A DNA stretch of 64,000 nucleotides from Glandiceps talaboti (taxonomy: Eukaryota; Hemichordata; Enteropneusta; Spengelidae): the NCBI RefSeq assembly GCF_964340395.1, contig NC_135564.1, positions 18,175,431-18,239,430 of the forward strand, in the 5' to 3' direction. The position numbers and the translations under genes were made by a program. Each line of letters starts with the position of its first letter. The first letter of the stretch is position 1. Positions 41,333-55,239 of the stretch are shown in pieces. The notes beneath the pieces were generated by a model. The model saw nothing but the letters and a program-made list of their open reading frames with translations. It made no database searches and was not told the origin of the DNA.

Positions 41333-43681
41333 CTAAAAGGAAAATGTAGACAGAAGAAAGAAGTATGTTTTTGTCAACATTTGAAGGAAATAATGTTCGT
41401 GTATCTATCAAGTGCACACAATTTTAAGCTTACAGACTGACAAAATGAACATGCCTACAGTCTAATGATCCGAGGTCAACAGCTAACAAAATTAGACATT
41501 CACAAGGTGACATACACATGAAGCTACTTCTCACCAGTAGTGACACGAAACCTGTCAATTTGACAGAACTGATTTCTATGGCCTAATTGTTTAGGGAAGT
41601 TATAGTCTATTGTCGCAAAATAAACCAAACTATTCGTTTGATAAATGATACTCATTTCTAACTAATCAATTGAGAGACACGGCATCAAAGAAAAAAGCAG
41701 AACTTGTTAAAAGGAAACTAAACTAATATTCTATTGTTAAATGGAGTTTGCATAATCCAAAAAAAAGAATGTATACCAAGAGTATGCATTTCTAGCACAG
41801 CAATGACCATTAAGTTTGAGTTCGATGTAAAATCATAACATTCTCCCAATGAGGTTGAATTTGAAACGTTTTATTTTCTAAGTTTCGGCCCAGCACAAAG
41901 GACCTTCGTCAGGAATCTAAGAATGAATAGAACAGAATAAAAGTGAATAGTACATAAAATACAAAACAATTGGACAAATTAAGTTTGTGAAGTTAGATCT
42001 GGGTAATGAGAGCACAAATGAACACCTGAGGACAACTTTGAAAAATATATATGTTCTCGAATTATACATGTTTATGAAATGATGATCCTAGGGATATCAT
42101 ATATATTTGACTATTTCTTATCATGTTGGTTATGACATAAGTGATCACTTGTTCTTGTTGTGTGTGTCTTTTGTTGTCAAATGTGAGCATTACGATATTT
42201 AATGGTCAGACGAAAGATACAACTTAGTAGACATTCAACAGCGCCAATCAAGATAAAATAGTCAAAAACATTATACCACATACAAGAGGCGAAAGGCATT
42301 TAGGTCTCAATTCAACTCTTCCCGATTTTCACAAAACTTGTACAGGTATAATTATATTATTCCCAAAGGGTTTTCCTCATTCAACTGGAAACAATATGAT
42401 TTTGTCACGTCTTGTGATCGACAAGGCCCCGAAATATTGGGGAATTTCGTACATGCAAGTAATTTCAATTGCCTAGCTAGTTAAAAGTCGCATAATTCAT
42501 TTAATTAACAACCTTCATTTGTTAACTGTTAGCGTATTTCGAAGTGGGCAGGACACATAGCATACGTCATAAAACGTACGTAAGTGGTGTGAATGAAAAG
42601 TGGGTGTTGAACTACTATATTTAAATATGCAAATTAACGCCGGAAATAATATATACTTACACAATGGATTACAAGGTGGGAAGAAGACAATCAGATGACA
42701 GTTTGTGCATGCCTTCAGTTGTCGAACTCATAGTGTATCAAAAAGCGTAGGCTCGATGTTTAAAAGTCATTTAATAATCACTACCTGCTTAGCTCTGCAC
42801 GTGGTATCAAGTATTTCAGTACTCATCAAACGTCTTTTTGGATAAAGACAAATTATTCACGTGAAGGCACCATTCACTTAGACATACTACGCTATAACGT
42901 CACACATCATGTGTGAACCTGATTAAGCCCACGTTAGGGCTTTCAAACTCCTCTCTCGGACCGGATCTTCCCAATTGATCACTTATTATTAAAAGCTTTG
43001 ATTTATACTACCGAGCATCAAACGGGCTATGCTTTTCTCACCCATAAACATTTATTCCAAAGGCTTGACTTATCAAGTACGCTGATGCACAAATTGCAAA
43101 TACATGGAAATAGTATGTTTTACCAATACTAATCATGGTGCGTACCATTTTCACGATAGTTACTAACATCTCTAATTCACAAACTCGACAAAAATCGTAC
43201 TAACAGTTTTCTTTTCATCATCTGAAAACACTAAGCTTGGGCCAAATAAAACATATAATGGGTTTCCGATAACCTGACCTACTCTAGTTTAAGACGCCGA
43301 TCCTTAACATTTTCACATGCAAAAAGACAAAAAATATGATTATGACAATTCTATTTCCCTGTATCCTGTTTACTTAAAAAAAATCACATTCCAGAGAGAA
43401 ACAATGTATAACAACTTAGTCTGCTTATCGTGTTTGTCTACCTCTGAATCACATAATTGTCTTCATTTACTTATTTTACACCTCATCAACTGAATATTAT
43501 GGAAGTATTATGACCAATGAGTATCTTGTATTTGGGTCGTAATTAAAAAAATAATAAAATGTAAAATGAGATAATATCCTGGTCCACCTAACCTAGTTTA
43601 GGAGGTTTTCTGAAACAAACAAATTTTTAATTGGCTTGATCAATATTACAACATTTTCTTTGAGTTGTCATTAGGTGTAAA

Positions 43682-44032
43682 AAAATGTTGTGGTTCCGAT
43701 TACATTCAATACTAAAATTGGGGTAGGTAGATTTTTTATTTTATTTTTATTTTTTTTCATATGTGAGTGTCTAGTTCAGGTAGTTATCTTTTTCTGTTGT
43801 TTTCATAGGGTCTCTGAGTTATTGGCTTCTTCTCATCAGATGTACAGCCATTACAGACTGGAAGAACAGTTTTATATTGTCTTTTTCAGTTGATGTCAGT
43901 GTCTGCATCCACTATTTCTATTCCACAATTTTCGCTATTTTCTTTTTTTTTAAATATGTAAAACAAACTTTTAGGGTTGGCGTTAAAAACTAGGTTGGGT
44001 CGGGTAATCGGAACCAAACAACTTTTTTTATT
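43682..44032 (+). mobile_element. Terminal-inverted-repeat element, family C, copy 1
   Basis: Starts TTGTGGTTCCGATTACATTC and ends GGGTAATCGGAACCAAACAA, so the termini are inverted complements (consensus TTGTTTGGTTCCGATTACCC). About 350 bp, non-coding. Interior blocks (CTGAGTTATTGGTTTCTTC-like text, CAGATGTACAGCCA) match the 45.5-kb copy in reverse. Confidence 0.6.
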
Positions 44033-44745
44033 TGGCTCTATCCTAGTGGATCGTCGCCAAATCATATACATTGTAACAAAATATACACTTTTCAGGCATG
44101 TAAGATGACTTAAATGTAAAAATTCTTTTTCAATTTGTCTTTTCGGAAGATAAAATCTAGCAATTTTTAAACAAAGTTATGTCTAGCCAGACGATAAGAT
44201 TTATTAATGTTAGTAAGATTTATATCGAGCCAGACGACGATCTTTTTTTTGCTGAACTGGATACTATTATAGTAAATCTAATCATTACTTCTGAAGGGAG
44301 TGGACTGTTTAAAGGAGGGTAAACGTACATTATTACCTCTTTATCTACTTCTTTACCAAAGATCTATATACATTTAGCCAATATTTAAAATTGACAGGAC
44401 ACTGTGTGTAATACTCATGTTCTGTAAGATACTTTTAAAAATAGTTCATCGTCTTTTTGTTAGAAAGCAGCAAATTCTAAAAGATGACAGTGATAAACCA
44501 GTTTTATGACGTAACCAAATCGACTAAATAACACTCCTCTCGGTGAAATATGTGTTCCTATCCGAGTACGGGTAATTTATGGAATTAATCCCCTTCCCGA
44601 ATCTTAATTATATGCATTGAATAGGGCAAGCCTTATCTTTCTTTCTTAATAAGCTTTCTATGCAGAGGTATGGGCTAATACCACGTTGCCCCTGACAACC
44701 GACTAATGTAACCATGGAATGTGAATGCAAGTGTATATATGAAAA

Positions 44746-45102
<357 letters not shown>

Positions 45103-45511
45103 GCTAGATGAACAAATGTAATAGTGTGCATACGACCCACTTGTTACTGGGAGTAATGGTCTTAGTAATAACCTTTGATACGAGTATATTCATGAACTAG
45201 ATATAACAGTACACACTAAAGAACAATTTGAACAACTGAAAAATTTAAATGGTAAAATCCAATATACATTCAATACAATACACTCCTTTAACGTATCTAA
45301 CTTTGCACCTTCGTACATGGTAACCAAAGCATCAAATTAAATTCTGGCAAAATATCACCAACAAGTACACACTGCTGCAAATCAGTCCATGTCACGAATT
45401 TGTATAGCTGAACATCCTGAAGACAGACTTTGCAACAGATGGGTATTATTTATGCAGTATGTCAGTTTTGCGTACCGTCTTCTCAGAGTCATTCTTTGTA
45501 ATAAAGCCTAG

Positions 45512-45864
45512 AAAAATTGTTTTGTTCCGGTTATCCGACCCCCACCTACTTTTTGACTGCCGAAACTAAACTTTTTTTACATGTTCGAGGAAATATATAC
45601 TAAAATCGCGAAAAGTGTGAAGTTTTGCCAGAAATAGCGGACACAGAAAGTGACACCAACTTAAAAAAAAGCCAACAAAAAACTGTTCTTCCGACCATTT
45701 GTGGCTGTACATATGATGGGAAGAAACCAATAACACAGAGACCATTTGGAAAACACATAACTACCTGACCTAGACACTTACACCTGAAAAAATGTACTAA
45801 AATAGAATTAAAAATCTACCTACCCACCTATTCTAAAATGGAGCGTAATAGGAACCACACTATG
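45512..45864 (-). mobile_element. Terminal-inverted-repeat element, family C, copy 2
   Basis: Starts TTGTTTTGTTCCGGTTATCCGACCC and ends GCGTAATAGGAACCACAC. It is related to the 43.7-kb copy but inverted relative to it, so the two could pair as a large foldback with a loop of about 1.5 kb. Confidence 0.6.
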
Positions 45865-46530
45865 TTTTCTCATTAGGCTAAGGTATGTGCTTACAAGAAA
45901 TGTTGTACTTTGCTTGTAAAACATCTACTTGTGTCAATCTCCAATGGAATTTGGAAACCCACCAGCCTAAATATACTAATGGCGGTCAATAGATAAATGG
46001 GATTCAATCACTGATGTAAACAGTCGTATCATATCACAAAATATTCTAGAATTGGTTACCCAGACTCTTTCAGGAGGGTTACCCTTTCGTTCAACCATGC
46101 ATTAGTATTGGTTTTATCTAAAAACAATCCAACTGTCTTCATTATTATGCAATTCACGATATCAATCATGTTGAATGGGTCTTATCTTCGCCTTTCTACA
46201 GTGTTAGGTACATTTGAATGGCAACATTTCACAGCTGTCACTGGTATTATTTGTACTTAATTGAGTTGTGAAAATGAGAAAATTATGTTGATGAGCTCAG
46301 TTTTCTTTCGTAACAGTTTTATATCAAGTATTACATCAATCAACTCATTCCTTACGTGCAGACAAGTATATCTTGACATTAGCTTTCCCGACCGTGTTCG
46401 AAAGAGGAATTCAATTGGCGTCAGATATGTTAGAAGTTGATAAGTCAGATATGTTACAGTTGTTACACAACGGAGAGTTTACCACCTTTATTTATTAGTA
46501 TGATTAAAGCTCATCAGTGCAAACTTTCAG

Positions 46531-46783
46531 TCTAAGTTCAAATGGTGGATACCTGGCGAAAGCTTTGGTGAAATACTTGAAAATTTTGGTGCACGGTGAA
46601 GTTAAATTCGTGAAATTTATTTTGCAAAACGTGAAACACAGAGAAGAGAAACATTTTGCAGATAGAGATGAAGATGTAAAGGAAATATATGATTGTGACA
46701 CAGAAATCCTTATAAAACTTCATCACCAATACATGTATTTCTTAACACTTCTCTTTGAGAATCAGCTACGGTCCACATTTTAA
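46531..46783 (+). CDS. Possible terminal exon, charged protein
   Basis: After an acceptor-like caaactttcag the frame is open for 84 codons to a TAA at 46781-46783. The product is rich in charged residues (KHREEKHFADRDEDVKEIYD) with hydrophobic helices on both sides. There is no ATG near the 5' end, so it would have to be an internal or last exon. A consensus donor-like GTGAGTAT follows the stop codon immediately, which is odd. It could be the upstream neighbour of the exon at 48866, but no in-frame join is well supported. Confidence 0.22.
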
Positions 46784-47460
46784 GTGAGTATTTGTTGTAC
46801 CTTAAATGTTACACTAACCTAATTAAAACAATGGGTAGACATCAAAAGTATATTTTCTAGTTATATTCGATACCTCATGACTGATCACAATCATCATTAG
46901 GTCTTGATTTTGATTCATTTTCCTTTGTAAATTAGGGTTTTGAGATTCACAAACAAATATCAAGTGATTTCTAACAACCCTTGAAGTTGTACCAGTTGTC
47001 TAGAAATGCAGCTGATATCAGAACGTCGTTTTATCAATGCTGGCCATTACTAAATAAAACTGAATTTGAAGGTGCCGAAAAGTCTTCTCCTTGTCACATT
47101 ATCAAACTGAACTGACATATGTTGAAACATATCTGATGTAAGTTTATGCTATGTTCTTATGAGTTTGTTTATGCCTGTGAAAGTTAGTCATATTGCCATT
47201 ATACTATATGACTAACTTTCAAAGACATAAACAAACCAGTAGAAGCATCGTGTGAATCTACATCTGAGGCACCCGCTAGTGTTTTTGTATCATTGTATGG
47301 CAGCTTGATAGCAGGAGAAAACTTTTTCGGCTTCTTCAACGCCAGTTTTAATTAGTGTCCACCGCTGATAAAATATTTCTAGACAACTGTCACAACTTGC
47401 AAGGGTTTAAAAACCATTGTAACAACTTTAGTACGTCAGATTTAAATTGCAATAAGATTA

Positions 47461-47487
47461 GTTTTTTTTTTTTTTTGGGGGGGGGGC
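47461..47487. repeat. Poly(T)-poly(G) junction
   Basis: Seventeen T followed by ten G residues, at the degraded left edge of a family A element. Confidence 0.9.
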
Positions 47488-47808
47488 TTACATTTTTCTG
47501 CATATTTTATATTGGCACTCGCAGTATTTTTTATTACTGAAGCAAAATTAACCATCATTTGCTATGAACTGAACTCAAACCTGGTATAAAGACACGACTT
47601 TAATAACAATCCGATAATGTAATTTTTATACGTATAAAAATGCCGAGAAAATCCCAATTATGCAATCAACTGCTCATAGTGTCACAAGACAATTGTAATG
47701 TCATAAAGGTATGCATTGGTTTTAACATTAGGTTGAAATATATAGTTTAATCAAAATTCATATATTTGTATTTTCACTTTTGTAAACAGCTCGTGACATT
47801 TTTATCAA
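47480..47808 (+). mobile_element. MITE-like element, family A, copy 3
   Basis: Matches the 19.3-kb copy in order: CACTCGCAGTATT, TTACTGAAGCA, ACAATCCGATAATGTAATTT, CCCAATTATGCAATCAACTG, and a right end CAGCTCGTGACATTTTTA. The left terminus is lost in a T/G homopolymer. Confidence 0.5.
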
Positions 47809-48163
47809 TAAGTACGTTTGGTGCCACTTTCCATTTTTCAAGAGATCCAGACATGTTTGGCTCGTTTGTGGTGACTAGAGATATTAACCCTCTACAGAAT
47901 TTACCCACTCAAAAGTAATACTCGGCGAAAGTCTTAAGCTCAGTGAAATGAAATGCGTAGGTCGCGACAAGTAAGCCTCCAAATATCCTCTAACTATACT
48001 AACCTGAGGCTATCAGAGCTAAAAGTGGGTTTGAATTCGTGCCGGCTTAGTTTCCTCTTGATACGATCCATGAGAAAGTGAAACGTGAAAATACAGAAAA
48101 CGGCAGATGCGATAGAAGATAGACAACATCTTTCTTAGCATGACATTGCTGGATGTTATCGTC

Positions 48164-48710
48164 TAGATCAACAAATATCTTCCTAATATTGATACATTTT
48201 ATCGTCTGTCTCGACCAAAATCTTACCAATATTGATACATTTTATTTTTGTCTGTGTCTACAAATATATTACCACAATGTTGATACATTTTATCGTCTGG
48301 CTCGACCAAAATCTTACCAATATTGATACATGTTATTGTCTGTGTGTACAAATATTTTACCACAATGTTGATACATTTTATCGTCTGGCTCGACCAAAAT
48401 CTTACCAATATTGATACATTTTATTGTCTGTGTCTACAAATATTTTACCACAATGTTGATGCATTTTATCGTCTGGCTCGACCAAAATCTTACCAATATT
48501 GATACATTTTATTGTCTGTGTCTACAAATATTTTACCACAATGTTGATACATTTTATCGTCTGGCTCGACCAAATTCTTACCAATATTGATACGTTTTAT
48601 CGTCTGGATCGACAAATATTTTACCAATATTGATACATTTTACCGTCTGGCTCGACCAAAATCTTACCAATACTGATCCATTTTATCGTCTGGCTCAAAG
48701 TCTTACCGAT
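48164..48710 (+). repeat. Minisatellite with 88-bp higher-order unit
   Basis: A basic unit of about 44 bp (TTACCAATATTGATACATTTTATYGTCTG...) alternates between two versions: one with GGCTCGACCAAAATC, the other with TGTCTACAAATATT and ACAATG instead of ATATTG. The pair repeats every 88 bp (for example GGCTCGACC at 48299, 48387, 48475 and 48562). Decayed units continue to about 48850, directly before the exon at 48866. Confidence 0.9.
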
Positions 48711-48865
48711 AAAGTTCACTGCTTTATTTTATCGTCTAGCTTGGAAACACGCCATTGCTACATTCCACTGCCTGGAAATCTAACTTACATTGCTATAGTT
48801 TATAGTCTGGCTTGAAACAATCTTACCAACAATGCCACGATTTTTTCATCGTGAGCTACCCTCAG

Positions 48866-49060
48866 GCGAAGGAGAAAAATAAGAGGCACGGGTATCCAAC
48901 AGCACTACAGTTTATGTCTGCTATCCAGCGTTGGAGATATGATCTTGGCATTGATGACACTGATTTCCCGCCAATAGTACAGACCGAGGGCGATAAGGAT
49001 ATAAAGCTCTTGGATTTTGCAACTAACCATCCAGCCCCTATGTTTGATTTTGACAAATGA
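48866..49060 (+). CDS. Terminal coding exon of an unidentified gene
   Basis: An acceptor (gtgagctaccctcag ending 48865) opens a phase-0 frame of 64 codons ending in TGA at 49058-49060. It starts AKEKNKRHGYPTALQ, continues FMSAIQRWRYDLGIDDTDFP and ends FATNHPAPMFDFDK. Amino-acid composition (W, Y, D, P spread evenly) and higher GC than the flanks argue for real coding sequence. There is no transmembrane segment. A poly(A) signal AATAAA lies at 49329-49334. I do not recognise the family. Upstream exons must lie on the plus strand before the minisatellite, and the ORF at 46531-46783 is the only weak candidate. The frame also extends upstream to 48812 through repeat-like sequence, so the acceptor could instead be read-through of a repeat-derived N-terminal part. 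Confidence 0.5.
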   Translation, partial: AKEKNKRHGYPTALQFMSAIQRWRYDLGIDDTDFPPIVQTEGDKDIKLLDFATNHPAPMFDFDK

Positions 49061-49328
49061 ACTTGACCATATAATAAGATACTATTCTTCTTATTACAGT
49101 TATCAGTTGTCTTGTTGTATTTAATCATTTCGTTATTTTCAAAATTCTCTGTAGGTTGTAAACTCTATGTTAATATTTCTAAGCTTATTTTAATCGACGT
49201 TGCAGTCTTATGCAGTCTCTTTACACTCGTTGCACTACTTTAGAATTATCAATAGCCTTATATGTAGAAAGATTAAAGTGTAATTTTACTTTTTGTCGAG
49301 TCAGAAGATACAATATAATAGCAATATT

Positions 49329-49334
49329 AATAAA
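49329..49334 (+). terminator. AATAAA poly(A) signal
   Basis: Hexamer about 270 nt after the stop of the 48866-49060 exon. Confidence 0.4.
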
Positions 49335-49433
49335 ATTTTGTCCTAGCAGCCAACGTTCTATTTTAGGTGAACTGGCTTCAATTATGGTTCTGGCCTTTAA
49401 AGTCTCAGAAAGCGTTATGTTGTTATAGGTGCA

Positions 49434-49455
49434 TTTATTTATTTATTTATTTATT
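49434..49455. repeat. (TTTA)n short repeat
   Basis: Five to six ATTT units. Confidence 0.85.
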
Positions 49456-51249
49456 GATAATTGATTTGTTATCGTCTAAAGGGACTAGGGCTGATAAGAC
49501 GTCCATTACACGAAGAAGACAAAATAGGTGACTGGCAAGTGTATTTCAAAATTTAATGAACCCCACTCTTGTCTATATCATCGTCGCGATTACATTTTCT
49601 GTCATGTTTCTGATACCTTAAATCGGTGATCCGCATGGGTGCGTTTCACGATGCACACAAGGGTGTTATAAACTACTTACCGTATTGACTACGGTATCGA
49701 TAGATAAAAGAGTACGTTTCCGTTGTTCAAATGGTCTGCGACCAAGGAAAGAGTAACAGATTGCGTTACAATGTAAAACTGTAGGTTACAGACACTTTAA
49801 TTCCCCAGAGGAAAATTTGATGAATAATTTCATTTTAAAAGACGTCATGCACAAGATATATAATAAAGCGAATAGCATATTAATGTGTCATCACATTAAG
49901 ATTTTACGACTAATCGCAGTTTTAAATACGCGAAGAAAATTCAAATAGAATATTCCTTCGTTATGTGTACAGTTTCAGAGCCAACAGTGATATGTTATCC
50001 GAGTCTTTTACTTGACTAGTTATAGTAGTTCTCATGTAATCTTAAGAACAAACCAAGGAGCTTGTATTTTCATAAACAACAGTTTGTAATTAGTGGACTA
50101 AAAATAGTACTGACTGGAGAAACGCAACTCTTACGTCTTCCCATCGGCCAAGATATTAAGTAATTATACATCGCCTGAGGACACAAACGAGCTAAACAGT
50201 AATCGGCGATGCCGTAAACCAATGTTGATGTAACTTTTGTGAGCTACGCAATGAACGCATTGGAAACGGCCAATTATGGGCTAAAATGTATTGACAGATC
50301 ATCAAAAATCTCGACTATGTGTCTCCTTGGATTGATATAAATAAGAATTCATTAGCTGTTCAAAAATGTTATTAAATAAGCGCAGTGTGTCTGCTTGTAT
50401 CAATATTTACGTGAAGACCTTTAATTACTCCCTTGAAATGAGATAAGATTTGCAATTCTTCCACACACAAAATATCAATTTGTTCTTCTACTTCAAAGTC
50501 ACAGTAGAATGTTGCCACGGAAAATGACAGCTTTCTATTGAATACATATCACGCAAATTACTTTTAGCTTAAGTAACTACTGCTGAAAAGTAACATATTG
50601 TTATGGCATTTTGTCTATTGTGAGAAATCTCATTACATTCTCGTTGAATTTCGTTGATAACGCGATGATAAAGTTCAATACTTCAATTAATATGTCTCTA
50701 GGCCATTCATTCCCGGCCACGTGATTTTAGATATCGAAGGTAACAAGTTTACCCTAGTGAAATCAAACACGCGATGATCTTAGCAAAAGAACGTGGGATA
50801 CCACCCCCAATTCAAATAATATGTTTTAATTGACCGTGTATGACGCAGACTGCAATAATCGTTATCTGAAGTAGAATTTTACCACCTAGGCACATCATAA
50901 AAATACCAATTATTCTGCTTCTTATTCGACATCATGACTTTTGCTTCGACAGACTGACCGACCGACCTTCTTGTTCTAATTTGATCCTCTCTTTTCACAT
51001 TAAATGCTATTACATGTACCGGAGAATTTTGATTTCATTAAGAGGGGAATGTTCTTGAAAATACTCCTAAAGTAGAGGAAACAAATAATGACATTCTTTA
51101 TAATATAACACCTTCAAAAACTGAGTCAACGTGTATTCCACGAAGCCGCCATTGATACATCATATCTCACACGTGATATTTTACTCTTTAATGTAGAATG
51201 CGTATCTGAAGTGTTCTCTTTAAACCTTTGCTGTTACTTTGTTAAGAAA

Positions 51250-51545
51250 AACACCAACCCATACTCAGTTTAAATCAGTAAAAAAAATCAGGGGTCTCGG
51301 TACAAATGTATAGCGTTCACAGTAATATCAAAATGTATTCATTGTATAATCCAATATGGCCGCCGAATGATGTGTTTACTCCATAGATAAATGAAAGATT
51401 GACTATTTCTTTGAAAACAAGACGATGAACTCCCCCAATTTCTTTTATTACTTCAAAAGGATCAGGGACAAGCTTTCATATGGAAAAGTCTCCGAATTGA
51501 AGAACTTTGATTTTCAGGGACATTTGTCCTCGAGATGTATTCTAC
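51250..51545 (-). repeat. Interspersed repeat family B, copy 3
   Basis: Reverse complement shares with 1436-1775: TGTCCCTGAAAATCAAAGTT, CCATATGAAAGCTTG, AATAGTCAATCTTTC, CGGCGGCCATATTGGATTAT and GACCCC near the right end. Confidence 0.6.
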
Positions 51546-52039
51546 GTTAACACAAAACAGTTTTGGTATTGTTATGACTTACAATGTCAGTATTACTACT
51601 ACACTGCAGTGACATGTAACTATATTAAGGTAATTTACAAAGCAGGGAACACCACACTAATCACGTCAATATTTTGAAAAGATCATAATACCTTTATTCA
51701 AATCAAACATGACAGACTAAGTTAATACGACATTTTGCTGCTGGGGGATTGTCATTGCGAATGCCTGATTAACTGTTATCTATAGGTGTACTCCCATTTC
51801 CTTTATACCAAATATATCAATGAGATCTCGGCCATTTACGTTAAGGCTTTGGGTAGCTGACCGGTTGTGAGAGTTTAATTGAGAATACATGTAGGAAAAT
51901 CACATTGGTTAACAATCCACGACTCTATTATTGGTTATCTCTCTGTCACGATATATAAATGTTGAGCCGTCAAACCTCATTTTCGCGTAGTCTTAGAACT
52001 TTCACTTTCTCACTGAGCTAATGCAGTAATAACACTTTG

Positions 52040-52235
<196 letters not shown>

Positions 52236-52769
52236 ATCAATTAAGATACACAGCAGCCGTAACGGCTCACACGCTAAAACTCTTTTGAATACAAATATAG
52301 ATATGCATATATGTATCAGTATATAATATAATTTTTCTCGGGCCAATGATGAACTTCTTCACGCGACATCGTTATAACAAAAGATCGCGAACACTTTTGT
52401 CAATCACGTTTAGCGAATATATCAATAAGTGAACATTATTTTTGATAGAAATGGTATATTAAAACATAATTTTATTTAAACATTCTTTGTCATCTGCGGA
52501 AAAGGAAGCCAGTGGTTTCTTTTATCACATCGACAGTTAATTAATAAATCATTATCAGACATTTTAATCCTTTAATCTCACACTAACAATTCGAAATGTT
52601 GTTAGAAGAAAGAAAAGATAAGTCTCTAAAATTGAAATTGACCAGATACGTCTTTTAATTTAGTGTATAGATACGCAAATGTAACATTATCTTTATTTAT
52701 GTGTGTAATGTTATAGTTACATTAGAGTGACCTCTAGGCCTACTGAATTATATAACAGAACAGACAGAC

Positions 52770-52826
52770 TTGAAAGTGGTGAGTGTCTAACAGGCTCGAG
52801 GTCTCAGTGTTCGAACTCGGAAGATT
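52770..52826 (+). repeat. tRNA-like SINE head, decayed
   Basis: TGGTGAGTGTCTAACAGGCTCGAGGTCTCAGTGTTCGAACTCGG contains a canonical B box (GTTCGAACTC) at tRNA-like distance from a degenerate A box region. The acceptor stem is missing, so this is not a functional tRNA gene. Confidence 0.35.
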
Positions 52827-52945
52827 TGACTAGGTTTGCTTTGTTGCTTTTACGTGTATTGGGACAGAATTATTATATCACACATATCAAATGACCAAAA
52901 TGCACACACAAACACAGACACAGACACACATATATATATGTATAT

Positions 52946-53062
52946 ACTTAATCCAAAAGAATAAGGATGTTATAAGTCCTTACTAGGAGTTTCACGCTTC
53001 CTCAGCGATCATGAGGAAGCGTGAAACTCCGAGTAACGACTTATAACATCCTTGGATTAAGT
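52946..53062. repeat. Long hairpin, 51- to 59-bp arms and 7-nt loop
   Basis: Left arm ACTTAATCCAA...AGGATGTTATAAGTC...GGAGTTTCACGCTTCCTCA (52946-53004), loop GCGATCA, right arm TGAGGAAGCGTGAAACTCC...GACTTATAACATCCTTGGATTAAGT (53012-53062). Apart from a 7-bp AAGAATA insertion and a few mismatches the arms are fully complementary. The arm motif ACTAGGAGTTTCACGC recurs at 53200-53216, next to a TA tract. Confidence 0.9.
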
Positions 53063-53233
53063 CTATAATGCTCTGCTACTAATATTGCACCGAACACTGT
53101 TCTCTCCAATGAGACAGTATCAATCTGCTAAGACAGTGCTCTATACCGCAGTGGCAGAGCGTCATAGTTTTGGTAGTACTGGAACTCTTTCTTGGTTGTA
53201 ACTAGGAGTTTCACGCATTGTGCGATCATCAGT

Positions 53234-53357
<124 letters not shown>

Positions 53358-53944
53358 TATAAACGCCAAATGGCCTAATCACCAGAGTTTATATGATACT
53401 ATAGGTAGCTTAAAAATCACAGGCTTTGACTCCCAGGTTATGCGACATCTATATTCTTATCACGTATTTGATTATATTATGCTAGGGACCATACCAAAGC
53501 TTCGACCTTCAACAACACATGAATGTTTCTGAGAGATATATTAATAAAGTTTTGTTACTTCTGACAAACTTCCTTTTCTTTCATGGTTGCGGTAATTCAT
53601 ACAACGGGTGAGAAAGTAATAAAAAACGATAAGAAAATGGTTGAGAAAGAGAGAAGGTTTAACACTTGACTATATTAGTCTTAATATATATACGTGGGAA
53701 AGGTTCAATCTGTACTTGTCATATAATAATAGATTGCTTTCAAGTAACACAAATTTGATAGCAGAAAACATCAAATTTGATAGCAGAAAATATTAAAGAA
53801 GGAAACTTTCTCATTTAGACCTATAAAAGTATTAGTTGGTGGTAAAGTTACAGGAGGAAGGAGATGAACTATACGTTTAATGAATCCTATAATCATTTCC
53901 AAATTTATTCAGTAATTGTATCATGACATCAGTAACTGTATGGC

Positions 53945-54262
53945 TGGGTGATGACTGACTGACTTTATACTAGCTGACTGATGGAATGCTTAACTGATTG
54001 CCTGGTTGAAAAGATCTATAAATGACTGACTGACTGACTGACTGATTGACTGACTGACTGACTGATTGACTGTCTGACTGACTGGCTAATTGGTCACCTG
54101 GCTGACTGCCTGAGTGAGTAACTGACTGACTGACTAACTGACTGACTGACTGACTGACTGACTGACTGATTGATTGACAGATGGACTGACTGACTGACTG
54201 ACTGACTGACTGACTGACTGACTGGCTTGGCTGATTGACAGACTGACTTACTGGCTGATCGA
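53945..54262. repeat. Imperfect (GACT)n microsatellite
   Basis: Repeated CTGA units with many substitutions over about 320 bp. Older and more diverged than the other tetranucleotide arrays here. Confidence 0.9.
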
Positions 54263-55239
54263 TTTTATCATTGTGTATTTAGTGTTCGTAATAATTGACC
54301 AGGATACCCTATCCATTTCATAATATTTTAAACGGCTGTTTCCTCTGGCTGAATGGGATCGTGGGTGTTATTCGTTGAAGTCAAACGAAACCAACTGTTT
54401 CCACTAATAGAACTTACTGAACTAATAGAAGAAAAACACCCCCATCGAAACAAAACGTTTACAGTTGTCATATGACGTATCTCATACGTCACAGTTATAA
54501 TTAGTTAATGAAATAGTAATACTCCTCTTCGATTTCATTTCTCTAGAATTACTGATTTTATGGAGGTGTTCAAGGTGTGCGTAACTTTGTTATTAACTTG
54601 AATTGTTAAAGCTTAAGTCATAACTTTGCAAAGAAAATCTTGCGAAACAAACAATGTATTATAGCTTAAGGTTCTTCATTCGTCGTGGAGCCAAAAATAT
54701 GGCTAAATGCAAGATAAGGATTATCCCAAGGTAACAGCGGCCATACTGAAGACTGCATCAGAGTGGATTAATTTCTGTCGTTTTATAGCTTTAAAGAAAT
54801 AAGTACAGCCTCGGAAACAGATTATGTTCAATAATTAATGTTCATTCATATTAAATAAAACATTCTTGTCAGATCTAGCATCAAATTAGATGGGTGAAGA
54901 TTCTGAAGCTTATAAATGTACTTTTCACGGGGCATTAGGATTAGCCAGTCTCTTCTGAGACACTAATCTCCATCGGGCATTGATTTCTCGAGAGACACTG
55001 GCGTCTGCATCTGGTTCTTTCATAGCGATCCCCGATTTTGGATGTAACTATAGGTCAGGCGCTGTTAACATAATGAATATATATCCCAAGTAGTTGAAAC
55101 AAATAATTTAAAACAGGTACATATTTACACTTTAAAAAAGAATACAATAAACATAGTTCAACACATCAAGAGATACTAGTAATCACAAATTAAAACGAGG
55201 GCAGGTACATTAAAAAAGACAGTTACTTGTTGTTTCTAG

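Noticed and set aside
48164-48710. CRISPR-like array of alternating units
   Set aside because: Units are contiguous and alternate in two fixed versions without unique spacers; eukaryotic minisatellite in an intron.
52770-52826. Functional tRNA gene
   Set aside because: Only the B box is intact. No acceptor stem or anticodon arm can be folded, so it was listed as a SINE relic.
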